Part shown: positions 10,240 through 16,745 of the stretch, in pieces
Numbering within the stretch: position 1 is the first letter of the stretch
Layout of the letters: the number at the start of each line of letters is the position of its first letter
Assembly (NCBI GenBank): GCA_903862845.1
Contig: CAIOZS010000198.1
Coordinates: 1 to 53,888 of the forward strand
Direction: 5' to 3'
Length of the DNA stretch: 53,888 nucleotides
Source: an uncultured Thermoleophilia bacterium
GTDB lineage: Bacteria; Actinomycetota; Thermoleophilia; UBA2241
Translations under genes and position numbers: made by a program
Notes under the pieces: generated by a model
What the model was told of the DNA's origin: nothing
The model's database searches: none
Seen by the model: the letters and a program-made list of their open reading frames with translations, nothing else

Positions 10240-10260
10240 GGGAGGCGGGTCGTCAGGGCG

Positions 10261-10464
10261 TCAGAAGCCGACGTAGCGGAACTCTGTGAGCTTGCCCCCG
10301 ACCAGCACGGCGACGGTGATCGCCAGAAAGAGGAGGAACCAGAGCAGCGTCTGCAGGCTCAGGCCAAGCCCATAGAAGAACCACCGCGTCCGCGGCCGCT
10401 CATCTGCATCCTGCGGCGGGCCGGCCTCCTGAGGGCCGGTCTGCCCGGGGCCGGCCTCAGTCAT
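10261..10464 (-). CDS. DltX-like small membrane protein with C-terminal FxYxxF
   Basis: 67 residues. A Pro/Gly/acidic N-terminus is followed by one transmembrane helix (about 33-56) and a short outside tail that ends exactly with FRYVGF. That fits the F-x-Y-x-x-F C-terminal motif described for DltX, in which the tyrosine is thought to carry the acyl group between the MBOAT and the SGNH protein. It overlaps the acyl carrier protein gene by eight bases (ATGACTGA), so the two are translationally coupled. It is longer than typical DltX because of the extra 28 or so cytoplasmic residues. The assignment rests on size, topology, motif and operon position together. Confidence 0.75.
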   Translation of the reverse strand: MTEAGPGQTGPQEAGPPQDADERPRTRWFFYGLGLSLQTLLWFLLFLAITVAVLVGGKLTEFRYVGF

Positions 10465-10705
10465 CGCCCGCCTTCTTGCGCGCGATGTAGGCCAGCATGT
10501 GGTTCACGGTGTCGAGGTTCTCGAACACGATGTCCATGGGCTTCACCTTGATGGAGAAGGTCTCCTCGAGAAACACGATGAGCGCCGTGAGGTTCATGGA
10601 GTCCAGGAGCTGGTCGCGGAACAGCGAGGTGTCGGCGTTCGCCTCGTCGTCTTCGAGGTCGGCCTCTTCGCGGATGAACTCAAGGATGGTCTCGGCGTCG
10701 GTCAT
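10457..10705 (-). CDS. Acyl carrier protein (DltC-like)
   Basis: 82 residues from ATG 10705, with GAAGGA seven bases upstream. It is acidic and helical. The phosphopantetheine attachment serine is S36 in LLDSMNL, and the later EETFSIKVKP and ENLDTVNHML segments follow the carrier-protein fold. It is the first gene of the acylation operon and would present the acyl group made by the ligase at 8653 to the MBOAT at 6339. The frame is open farther upstream, but those residues have no coding character and lie before the ribosome site. Confidence 0.87.
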   Translation of the reverse strand: MTDAETILEFIREEADLEDDEANADTSLFRDQLLDSMNLTALIVFLEETFSIKVKPMDIVFENLDTVNHMLAYIARKKAGDD

Positions 10706-10748
10706 GCTGCGTCCTTCACGTGGTTGGGCGACGGGCCGTGGCCATGGC

Positions 10749-11435
10749 TCAAGGCCGCGTCCCCGCACTGTAGGAGAACTTCATAGGGTTCACGAAACCC
10801 GTGGCCTCGACGCCCGCCTTGAACACCCTGGCCAGCGTGAACACGCGCTCGGTGGTCTGGAAGCCCTGCTCGAGGCCCCAGTCGTCGCTGAGGATGTGCC
10901 CGCGACCGGCAGCCCACCCGTAGGCGCCGAACTGGCAGGTGCCGTCGCCGTTGCCGACCACGAGGCAGCCGTTGCGCACGAAGGGCAGCCAGGTGGCGAT
11001 GATCGCGGTCTCGGCGCCACCGGAACGGCGGCCGGCCGTGGCGATCACGCCCACCGGCCGGTTGGCCAGCTTGAAGTCCTGATGACGAAGCGGCCGCGTG
11101 CGCATGATGAACTTCGAGAAAAGGTCGGTGGGCAGCCCAAAATAGACCGGCGTGGCCACGAGCAGACCGTCGGCCGCCACCATCTTGTCGAGGACCATCT
11201 GCACGTCGTCCTCGCCTTCGCGCACGCAGGGGATGAACCTGCCCGTGTCTTTGGTCTTGCCGCACACGTTGCAGGCCTTGCAGGGCTCGATGTGCAGGTC
11301 GCGCAGGTGGACGGTCTCGTGCTCCGCCTGGCCGGGGTAGGTGGCGTCGAGCTTCTCGAACGCCGTCTCGAGCATGATGCTGCTGTTGCTGTTGTCGCGC
11401 GGGCTGCAGTTGAGCCCCAAGAGCCGCACCGTCAT
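10749..11435 (-). CDS. Iron-sulfur flavoprotein of the NADPH-dependent FMN reductase fold
   Basis: 228 residues. The N-terminal LNCSPRDNSNS segment is the FMN-phosphate loop of flavodoxin-like reductases, and ATPVYFGLPTDLFSKF is the usual second flavin-contact segment. Cysteines 52, 55, 58 and 70 (PCKACNVCGKTK...C) match the compact cluster motif of iron-sulfur flavoproteins that bind a 4Fe-4S centre. Such proteins shuttle electrons to oxygen or other acceptors in anaerobes and microaerophiles. It lies 43 bases upstream of the acyl carrier gene on the same strand, so co-transcription is possible, but no functional link to acylation is apparent. Confidence 0.83.
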   Translation of the reverse strand: MTVRLLGLNCSPRDNSNSSIMLETAFEKLDATYPGQAEHETVHLRDLHIEPCKACNVCGKTKDTGRFIPCVREGEDDVQMVLDKMVAADGLLVATPVYFGLPTDLFSKFIMRTRPLRHQDFKLANRPVGVIATAGRRSGGAETAIIATWLPFVRNGCLVVGNGDGTCQFGAYGWAAGRGHILSDDWGLEQGFQTTERVFTLARVFKAGVEATGFVNPMKFSYSAGTRP

Positions 11436-11594
11436 GCGTCAAGCTCCTCGTCGCGGTCGCCCGCCCCGCCGGAAAGAACGGGTGGGATGGCCAGACCCGC
11501 AGTCACGAACGGGAAGACAATGCTACCAGATGAGAGGCGCGCCCGCCCGCCGGCCAGAGGCCGGAGCCGGCGCGCCGCGGCCGCCGAGACGGGG

Positions 11595-11681
11595 TGGTGC
11601 CGAAGGTGGGATTTGAACCCACACGCCCTCTCGGGCACCGGGTTTTGAGTCCAGCGCGTCTACCGGTTCCGCCACTTCGGC
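11595..11681 (-). tRNA. tRNA-Leu (anticodon CAA)
   Basis: On the minus strand a full class II tRNA can be folded. The 7-bp acceptor stem GCCGAAG/CTTCGGC is followed by discriminator A and an encoded CCA. The D-arm is TGGCGGAACCGGTAGACGC, the anticodon loop CTCAAAA gives anticodon CAA, the long variable arm is TGCCCGAGAGGGCGT, and the T-arm is GTGGGTTCAAATCCCAC. It reads UUG codons. One A-C mismatch appears at the base of the anticodon loop. Confidence 0.93.
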
Positions 11682-11707
11682 ACGAGTCCACCGACAGGGA
11701 TTCTACC

Positions 11708-12112
11708 TTACTGCCCGGCCGCGATGAGCAGTACCCCGACGAAGACGAACGCCGTGCCGAACCACTGCAGCAGAGTGAAGGGCTCATGGAGGAGCAGGGC
11801 GGCGCTGAACACCTGGGCGGAGACAAAGGCCAGGCCGATGCCGGTGGCGTTGGCAAACGGCAGCGACGCATACCGCACCAGCCCGGCAAAGCTAAGCTGC
11901 GTGAACAGGCCGAAGAACCCGCCCAGGATCTGCAGAAGGATGAACGTGCGCCAGCGGTCGGTGCGCCCCGACAGCGCGAAGAGCGTATAGCACCCCACGT
12001 TCGCGACCTGGTTCACCACCAGCAGACCGAGCGCCAGCAACGCCGGGGTCCAGGCCGCTCCCCCGAACAGACCCACTTCGCCGAGCAGGGCGCCGCGGCC
12101 CTTCAGATCCAT
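11708..12112 (-). CDS. Single-domain DMT/EamA-type small transporter
   Basis: 134 residues with four predicted transmembrane helices: ALLALGLLVVNQVANVG, TFILLQILGGFFGLFTQL, ANATGIGLAFVSAQVFSA and WFGTAFVFVGVLLIAAG. The closing helix with FGTAFVFVGVLLI is typical of drug/metabolite transporter halves such as EamA or SMR-like proteins that work as dimers. A strong Shine-Dalgarno (AGGAGAGG) precedes ATG 12112. It lies upstream of tRNA-Leu on the same strand. The substrate is unknown. Confidence 0.7.
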   Translation of the reverse strand: MDLKGRGALLGEVGLFGGAAWTPALLALGLLVVNQVANVGCYTLFALSGRTDRWRTFILLQILGGFFGLFTQLSFAGLVRYASLPFANATGIGLAFVSAQVFSAALLLHEPFTLLQWFGTAFVFVGVLLIAAGQ

Positions 12113-12421
12113 GTCCTCTCCTGTCCGCGAATCTCGAATGCCATCCTATCCCCGGACCTGAGAAGCGTCTCTGCTGATCTCAGCGCGGAACGCCATCCGC
12201 TCGCCGCTGCCGCGTTCCCGGAACGCAGAGCGGCAACGTCTGGCGCACACCTCGGGGGAACCACCAGTGGACGATCCTCGTCGCTGTGCGAGAGCTCGTC
12301 ATGGCACGCGCGCTGAATGGACGACTCTACCTGAGCGCCGGCCGGGTCCACGCCCCCGGCGCCCGGCAGAGCCACAAGAAGACGCACCCGTCACTCGTCC
12401 CTTGGAGCCAGCTCGCCGAGG

Positions 12422-12467
12422 ACGAGAAAGACCGGGACACGATCCAGTCGCTCCCGGTCTTTCTCGT
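12422..12467. repeat. Perfect 16-bp inverted repeat (hairpin 1)
   Basis: The arm at 12422-12437 (ACGAGAAAGACCGGGA) is exactly complementary to 12452-12467, with a 14-base loop. A perfect 16-bp stem is far beyond what is expected nearby. It lies just beyond the 3' end of the PPC gene on the minus strand. There is no T-run on either side, so it is not a textbook terminator. Confidence 0.8.
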
Positions 12468-12471
12468 GCGG

Positions 12472-12497
12472 GCCGGCGTTCAAGATCGAACGCCGGC
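12472..12497. repeat. Perfect 10-bp inverted repeat (hairpin 2)
   Basis: The arm GCCGGCGTTC at 12472-12481 pairs exactly with GAACGCCGGC at 12488-12497 around a six-base loop (AAGATC). It is four bases from hairpin 1 and 22 bases beyond the PPC stop. The two stems together probably form a transcription end or RNA-protecting structure for the PPC gene. Confidence 0.7.
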
Positions 12498-12518
12498 TGT
12501 TGAGCCTGTCTACCCGCG

Positions 12519-14144
12519 TCAGTACGCGGAGAAGGTCCTCCAGGACGAGGTCGTCTTGGCGTGATCGTCGTCCTGGTGCACCGCCCGTATCCGCCACTTG
12601 CCGGGCGCGTACATCATTCTCACGCCGTACTTCGTCTCAGTGGACGTGTTGCGGTAGAGCGTGGCATACAGCGAGACGACCGATCGCCACTTGCCGCCGG
12701 TGTAGCGCTCCCAATAGACCTTGGTGTGACTGGCCTTGTTCTGCGCCGGCGTATGCAGCGGCTTGAGAGTGCCCCAGCTCGTGATCATCATGCCGGCGCG
12801 GACGCGAGACGGGACGGCGGGCGGCGTCAGCTTGGCGAGTGACATGATCTTTACGAAGTCACTGACGCTCTCCTTGTATTGGCTGTCACCGGGGAAGAAC
12901 AGCATGAAGCTTGTGCGCCGCACTATCGGCCCAACCTGGAAGGAGAAGTTGCCGGTCGAAGAAACGAGAGTACCCCCCTCGGTCAAGTCGGTCAGGGGGT
13001 CATCGCTCTGGGAATAGTCCCAAATCACGTCTCGGTTGGGCAGCAAAGCCCCGGTGGTCGCGTCCGACAGCGCTCCCGTGAAGCTCACCGATCCGTTGTA
13101 CGGCACGATCAATTGGTTGGCGCTCAGGACCAACTTCGTCGGCCCGCCGCTCGGGGTCGGGGTGGGCGTCGGGGTGGGGGTCGGGGTGGGCGTGGGCGTC
13201 GGAGAGAGGCCCGAGTAGGTCACCGTGTAGCTGCCGTCGCCGGCTTCGGTATACGCGTCGAGGTAGTACGTGCCGCTCTGCGTGGCCTTGTAGCTGAGGC
13301 TGCGCGGATAGTTGCCCTGGGTAGCGGCGGCCACGAAGGGAGTATTGGGATCCTTCACGCTAGCGGTGCCGGGCGCATACAAGTACAGGCGAAAGTCCGT
13401 GCCGGAGGGCCCCGTGATGCTCGCAGTCAGGGTCTGGCCTGCCGTGAGCGCGATGCTGTACACGTCGTCGTAATCTGTGGTGTAGACAAGGCTCCCAGTG
13501 AACGGAGACGAAGGGATGGCAACCCCTGGGATGTCGTCGTCCGTGCCCGGCGTAGGCGTGGGCGTCACGCCGGAGTAGGTCACCGTGTAGTAGCCGTCGC
13601 CGGCTTCGGTATACACGTCGAGGTAGTAAATGCCGCTCTGCGTGGCCGTGTAGCTGAAGCTGCGCGGATAGTTGCCCTGGGTAGCGGCGGCCACGAAGGC
13701 AGTATTGGGATCCTTGACGCTGGCCGTGCCGGGCGCATACAGGTACAGGCGAAAGTCTGTGCCGGAGGGCCCCGTGATGCCCGCATTCAGGGTCTGGCCT
13801 GCCGTGAGCGCGATGCTGAATACGTCGTCGTAGTCTGTGGTGTAGATAAGGCTCCCGGAGAACGGGGACGAAGGGATGGCCACCCCTGGGATGTCGTCGT
13901 CCGCACTGGCCCTCGAGATCGGCGCCTGCAGCGCCCGGAGACCGGCGAGTAGCTTCGGCACGCCGCAAGCCCTGTCCTTCATCTTCGACGGCGTGGTGGC
14001 CGATGCGCCTGCCGCGGTGAAGACCATCACCACGAGAATACCGACGAGGAGGACCGCGGCCGCTAGGCCTCTGCCTCTGCGCCGCCGGCCCCGCACGATC
14101 CCGTCACACCTGCACGTGCTTGCGCTGCGAACTCTCGGCATCAT
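12519..14144 (-). CDS. Secreted protein with two PPC domains and a Thr-Pro linker
   Basis: About 541 residues from ATG 14144, which has GGGGGTGG upstream; ATGs at 14174 and 14225 are alternatives. A basic N-terminus and hydrophobic helix (LAAAVLLVGILVVMVF) form a signal or anchor. Two nearly identical domains of about 105 residues follow, each from DDIPGVAIPSSPF to DGYYTVTYSG. They resemble bacterial pre-peptidase C-terminal (PPC) beta-sandwiches. Then come a (TP)n linker, a beta-rich Ig-like domain (KLVLSANQLIVPYNGSVSF) and a C-terminal module ending WRIRAVHQDDDHAKT. No catalytic domain is seen, so a surface adhesin or binding role is likely. Confidence 0.75.
   Translation of the reverse strand: MMPRVRSASTCRCDGIVRGRRRRGRGLAAAVLLVGILVVMVFTAAGASATTPSKMKDRACGVPKLLAGLRALQAPISRASADDDIPGVAIPSSPFSGSLIYTTDYDDVFSIALTAGQTLNAGITGPSGTDFRLYLYAPGTASVKDPNTAFVAAATQGNYPRSFSYTATQSGIYYLDVYTEAGDGYYTVTYSGVTPTPTPGTDDDIPGVAIPSSPFTGSLVYTTDYDDVYSIALTAGQTLTASITGPSGTDFRLYLYAPGTASVKDPNTPFVAAATQGNYPRSLSYKATQSGTYYLDAYTEAGDGSYTVTYSGLSPTPTPTPTPTPTPTPTPSGGPTKLVLSANQLIVPYNGSVSFTGALSDATTGALLPNRDVIWDYSQSDDPLTDLTEGGTLVSSTGNFSFQVGPIVRRTSFMLFFPGDSQYKESVSDFVKIMSLAKLTPPAVPSRVRAGMMITSWGTLKPLHTPAQNKASHTKVYWERYTGGKWRSVVSLYATLYRNTSTETKYGVRMMYAPGKWRIRAVHQDDDHAKTTSSWRTFSAY
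13213..13543. repeat. Intragenic tandem duplication, copy 1 (PPC domain)
   Basis: This 331-base stretch is nearly identical to 13573-13903, with a repeat period of 360 bases. The few differences are mostly single bases. It encodes the second PPC domain of the secreted protein and implies a recent duplication or ongoing gene conversion. Confidence 0.85.
13573..13903. repeat. Intragenic tandem duplication, copy 2 (PPC domain)
   Basis: Partner of the 13213-13543 repeat. It encodes the first, N-terminal PPC domain on the minus strand. Confidence 0.85.
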
Positions 14145-14270
14145 TCGAACCACCCCCGGCTCCGTCGCGGCCATCGTCGCGCCGCTGTTCCCTTCACCAC
14201 ATCTCTCATACCCGTTGTACGCCATGACTCCCGCATGTCAAGGCGAATATCGGCATCTCGCAGGCTATCC

Positions 14271-14299
14271 TTGACGCGGCCCTCGACAGAGCGCACCAT
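14271..14299 (+). promoter_or_regulatory. Candidate promoter of the RiPP cluster
   Basis: TTGACG at 14271-14276 is a good -35 hexamer. Seventeen bases later CACCAT at 14294-14299 is a weak -10 match. It lies 57 bases before the first gene of the radical SAM cluster, inside the 211-base divergent gap. Confidence 0.3.
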
Positions 14300-14355
14300 T
14301 GGGCTCAACCGCAGGGCATCGGTTCCCTGCAAGACGGCGTCAAGGGGGTTGCGGG

Positions 14356-14799
14356 GTGGCCACACCCGTGGACCGGCCGAGTTGGGCGACGACCAGGAAG
14401 ACGTTCCTGCTGGCTGTCGTCGGCGGCGCCGTGGCGCTCGTGCTGGGTCGCGCCTGGGGCCTGCGCGACGGCCGTGCCGCGGCGGGCGAGCCGGCGCGGC
14501 CGCGTCGCGCCGAGAACCTCCTCGAGACCGCCCGCGGCGACGATGTGGAGCTGCGCCCGACGCCCGTCGACGCGCACGGGCCGGTCTTCCGCCTGAACCG
14601 CTCGGCGGCGATCGTCTGGCGCGGCGTCGATGAGCGGCGCACGGTGGACGACCTCGCCGCCCTCCTCGCCGCCGCGTACGGCATCCCGGCCGCCGCGGCA
14701 CACGCCGACACCACAGCCTGCCTCAAGGCCCTCTCGGGGCAAGGTCTCGTGTTCGGCGTGCACGGGTCGGGCAGCGAGACCACGGGGGCGCGATCGTGA
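14356..14799 (+). CDS. Membrane-anchored PqqD-like (RRE) protein
   Basis: 147 residues from GTG 14356, with AAGGGGG seven bases upstream. A basic N-terminus and one transmembrane helix (about residues 17-35, TFLLAVVGGAVALVLGRAW) lead, through an Arg/Ala linker, into a PqqD-type winged-helix domain. Its core patterns are VFRLNRSAAIVWRGVD, RTVDDLAALLAAAYG and ALSGQGLV. PqqD-like domains (RiPP recognition elements) bind precursor leader peptides and deliver them to a radical SAM enzyme, which here is the next gene, overlapping by four bases (GTGA). Membrane tethering of a PqqD protein is unusual and may place maturation at the membrane. Confidence 0.75.
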   Translation: MATPVDRPSWATTRKTFLLAVVGGAVALVLGRAWGLRDGRAAAGEPARPRRAENLLETARGDDVELRPTPVDAHGPVFRLNRSAAIVWRGVDERRTVDDLAALLAAAYGIPAAAAHADTTACLKALSGQGLVFGVHGSGSETTGARS

Positions 14800-16196
14800 C
14801 CCGGTACCGGCTGGCCACCGAGATCTTCTCGCTGCCGCACGGACGCGACCACCTCGTGTACGCGCCTCTGCTTCAGACGAGCGTGGTGGTCAACGACACC
14901 GCGCTCAACCTGCTCGCCGACATCGCCGCCGAGCGCGCCGTCAGCCGCAACGCCCGCACGCGCGAGGTGCTCGATCTTCTCGCGGAGCTTCAGCTCATCG
15001 GCAAGGCCAACGGCAGGCGCGGGGCGGGCGGCGCGGCGCCGCTTGCGGCCGCGGATGCCGCCTTCGGCGCGGCCGCGGCCGCCGACCACGCGCCGCTCGC
15101 CCTCCGGCCCACGGCGGTCACGCTGTTCCTCACGTCGGCGTGCAATCTGCGCTGCGTCTACTGCTACGCATCCGGCGGCGAGGAGCCACGGTATCTCGAC
15201 GAGCAGATAGCCCTCGATGCAATCGACTTGGTCGTGGGCAACGCCATCGCGAGCGGCCAGCGTGAGGTGGCCGTCACGTTTCACGGCGGCGGTGAGCCGA
15301 CGCTCGCGGAAGAGGCCATGAGGCAGTGCGTGGAGCACGCCCGTCGGCGCTGCGCAGAGGTCGACCTCGCGCTCTCCACTGGCACGGCGACAAACGGCGT
15401 CATCAGCGACGACATGCGCGAGTATCTGGCACAAAACATGACCTCGGTGATGGTTTCGATCGACGGTCCGGCGGCCGTGCAGAACCACCTGCGGCCGCGT
15501 GCGGACGGCGGTCCCTCGTCGGCCGCCGTCGAACGCACCCTCGAGCGCCTCTCGCAGAGCGACTGCACGCTGGGCACCCGGCTCACGTGCACGTCGGAGG
15601 CGATCGACCATGCCGTGGAGACGGTGCGACACCTCGTCGGCGCCTACCGTCTCAACACGATCCACCTCGAACCACTGTTCGCCTGTGGCCGATCCGTCGG
15701 CAACGGCCTCCAGCCGCCGAGCGCGGAGCGCTTCATCGAGGTCTTCCGCGCCTGCCGCGAGCACGCCTCCCGCCACGGCGTGGAGGTCGCCTACTCCGGC
15801 GCCCATCAGTCGTCGCTGGCGCGCTCGTTCTGCCAGGCGAGCAGGCCCAGCTTCAACGTCACCACCGAGGGCGACGTCACCGCCTGCTACGAGATCACCG
15901 GCCGCGACGATCCGCGCGCCGAGACGTTCATCTACGGCTCCCACGACCCGCGGCGAAAGTCGTTCGTCTTCGACCAGACGCGGATCGCCGCTTTGCGCTG
16001 CCTCACCGTTGGCGACGCGCCGCGTTGCGCGCGCTGCTTCGCCAAGTACCACTGCGCCGGCGACTGCCCCTCGAAGCGGCTCTACCCGGGCGCCGACAAC
16101 GCCGTCATCGCGCGCTGCGAGATCAACCGGCGGCTCACGCTCGACCAGCTTGAGGAGGTGATCCAGTGCCCGACGACCAGCGTAGCGCCGGTCTAG
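14796..16196 (+). CDS. Radical SAM/SPASM peptide maturase
   Basis: 466 residues from GTG 14796. An N-terminal domain of about 75 residues (HLVYAPLLQTSVVVNDTALNLL) resembles those of peptide-modifying radical SAM enzymes and is joined by an Ala-rich linker. The radical SAM core has the cluster motif CNLRCVYC (C116, C120, C123) and FHGGGEPTL (SAM binding). A C-terminal SPASM region carries C346, C364, C402, C411, C414, C420, C424 and C441, enough for auxiliary 4Fe-4S clusters. SPASM enzymes form thioether or carbon-carbon crosslinks in RiPP precursors. The Cys-rich precursor gene starts inside its last 31 bases, so the two are translationally coupled. Confidence 0.9.
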   Translation: MTRYRLATEIFSLPHGRDHLVYAPLLQTSVVVNDTALNLLADIAAERAVSRNARTREVLDLLAELQLIGKANGRRGAGGAAPLAAADAAFGAAAAADHAPLALRPTAVTLFLTSACNLRCVYCYASGGEEPRYLDEQIALDAIDLVVGNAIASGQREVAVTFHGGGEPTLAEEAMRQCVEHARRRCAEVDLALSTGTATNGVISDDMREYLAQNMTSVMVSIDGPAAVQNHLRPRADGGPSSAAVERTLERLSQSDCTLGTRLTCTSEAIDHAVETVRHLVGAYRLNTIHLEPLFACGRSVGNGLQPPSAERFIEVFRACREHASRHGVEVAYSGAHQSSLARSFCQASRPSFNVTTEGDVTACYEITGRDDPRAETFIYGSHDPRRKSFVFDQTRIAALRCLTVGDAPRCARCFAKYHCAGDCPSKRLYPGADNAVIARCEINRRLTLDQLEEVIQCPTTSVAPV

Positions 16197-16741
16197 ACGC
16201 CGGCGGCCTCGCCGCCGGCGGCGGCTACGAGCCGCCGAAGCTTTCCGTGTACGAGAGCGAGGCGCCGGTGGAATGGGCTGCCCTCCGCACTGGGGAGAGC
16301 GCTCCCGACGACACGTTGCGATCGACGCCCGCCTCGAGCGCGTCGCCCGAGGTGCTGCACTGGAGCGCGCCGCAGCCAGACTACGAGTACCCCGATCCCC
16401 AGGTTTTCATCGCGCCCGAGGATCCCTCCCGCAGGGTCTCTGGGCCCAAGAAGGTGCCGAAGAAGACCCACAAGGCCGGCAAGGAGACGCGCGCCCACTC
16501 CACGAACACCAAGCTCACCGGGCACGACGCCTTCGGCGGCGCCCTGTGCACCTGTAATCTGGTGTGCACCTGTAACCAGGTGTGCACGTGCGAAGCCGTC
16601 GCGGCGTGCAGCTGCGTGGCGCACACCCAAAGCGGCGGCGGCGGCACGTGCACCTGCAACGCGGTCTGTACATGCCAGGGCGTCTCGAGCTGCACCTGCC
16701 AGTCCGATCAGCCCTGTTCCTGCCAGGCGCAGCCCTACTGA
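16166..16741 (+). CDS. Candidate RiPP precursor with eight CxC pairs
   Basis: 191 residues from GTG 16166, with a strong Shine-Dalgarno (GAGGAGGTG, 16152-16160) inside the maturase gene. The leader-like part contains YEPPKLSVY near residues 21-29, similar to the Y-x-x-P-x-L motif that RiPP recognition elements bind, then Pro- and Lys-rich stretches and a Gly-Gly at 124-125. The tail (126-191) has sixteen cysteines, all in CxC pairs at 128/130, 134/136, 140/142, 148/150, 162/164, 168/170, 176/178 and 184/186. It forms two similar halves around a GGGG spacer. It is the likely substrate of the radical SAM enzyme; a metallothionein-like metal binder is the main alternative. Confidence 0.8.
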   Translation: MPDDQRSAGLDAGGLAAGGGYEPPKLSVYESEAPVEWAALRTGESAPDDTLRSTPASSASPEVLHWSAPQPDYEYPDPQVFIAPEDPSRRVSGPKKVPKKTHKAGKETRAHSTNTKLTGHDAFGGALCTCNLVCTCNQVCTCEAVAACSCVAHTQSGGGGTCTCNAVCTCQGVSSCTCQSDQPCSCQAQPY

Positions 16742-16745
16742 CGCC

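Larger units (their letters stand above)
12286..12564 (+). pseudogene. RyR-domain remnant or short RyR-domain protein
   Basis: A 92-codon frame from GTG 12286. The part THPSLVPWSQLAEDEKDRD, continuing as TIQSLPVFLVRAG, matches the central block of bacterial RyR (ryanodine-receptor) domains, whose pattern is HPxLVPW-x-x-L-x-x-x-EK-x-(K)DR-x-x-x-x-x-x-P-x-x-L-x-x-AG. The N-terminal half of that domain is not recognisable and the C-terminus overlaps the convergent PPC gene by 46 bases, so I read this as a decayed or truncated copy. The region also contains two perfect inverted repeats that distort its codon use. It could still be a functional short protein. Confidence 0.4.

Noticed and set aside
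16540..16740. CxC region as frameshifted noise or a non-coding repeat
   Set aside because: It is in frame, uses varied codons (TGC and TGT; ACC and ACG), and starts from a strong ribosome site within a coupled operon.
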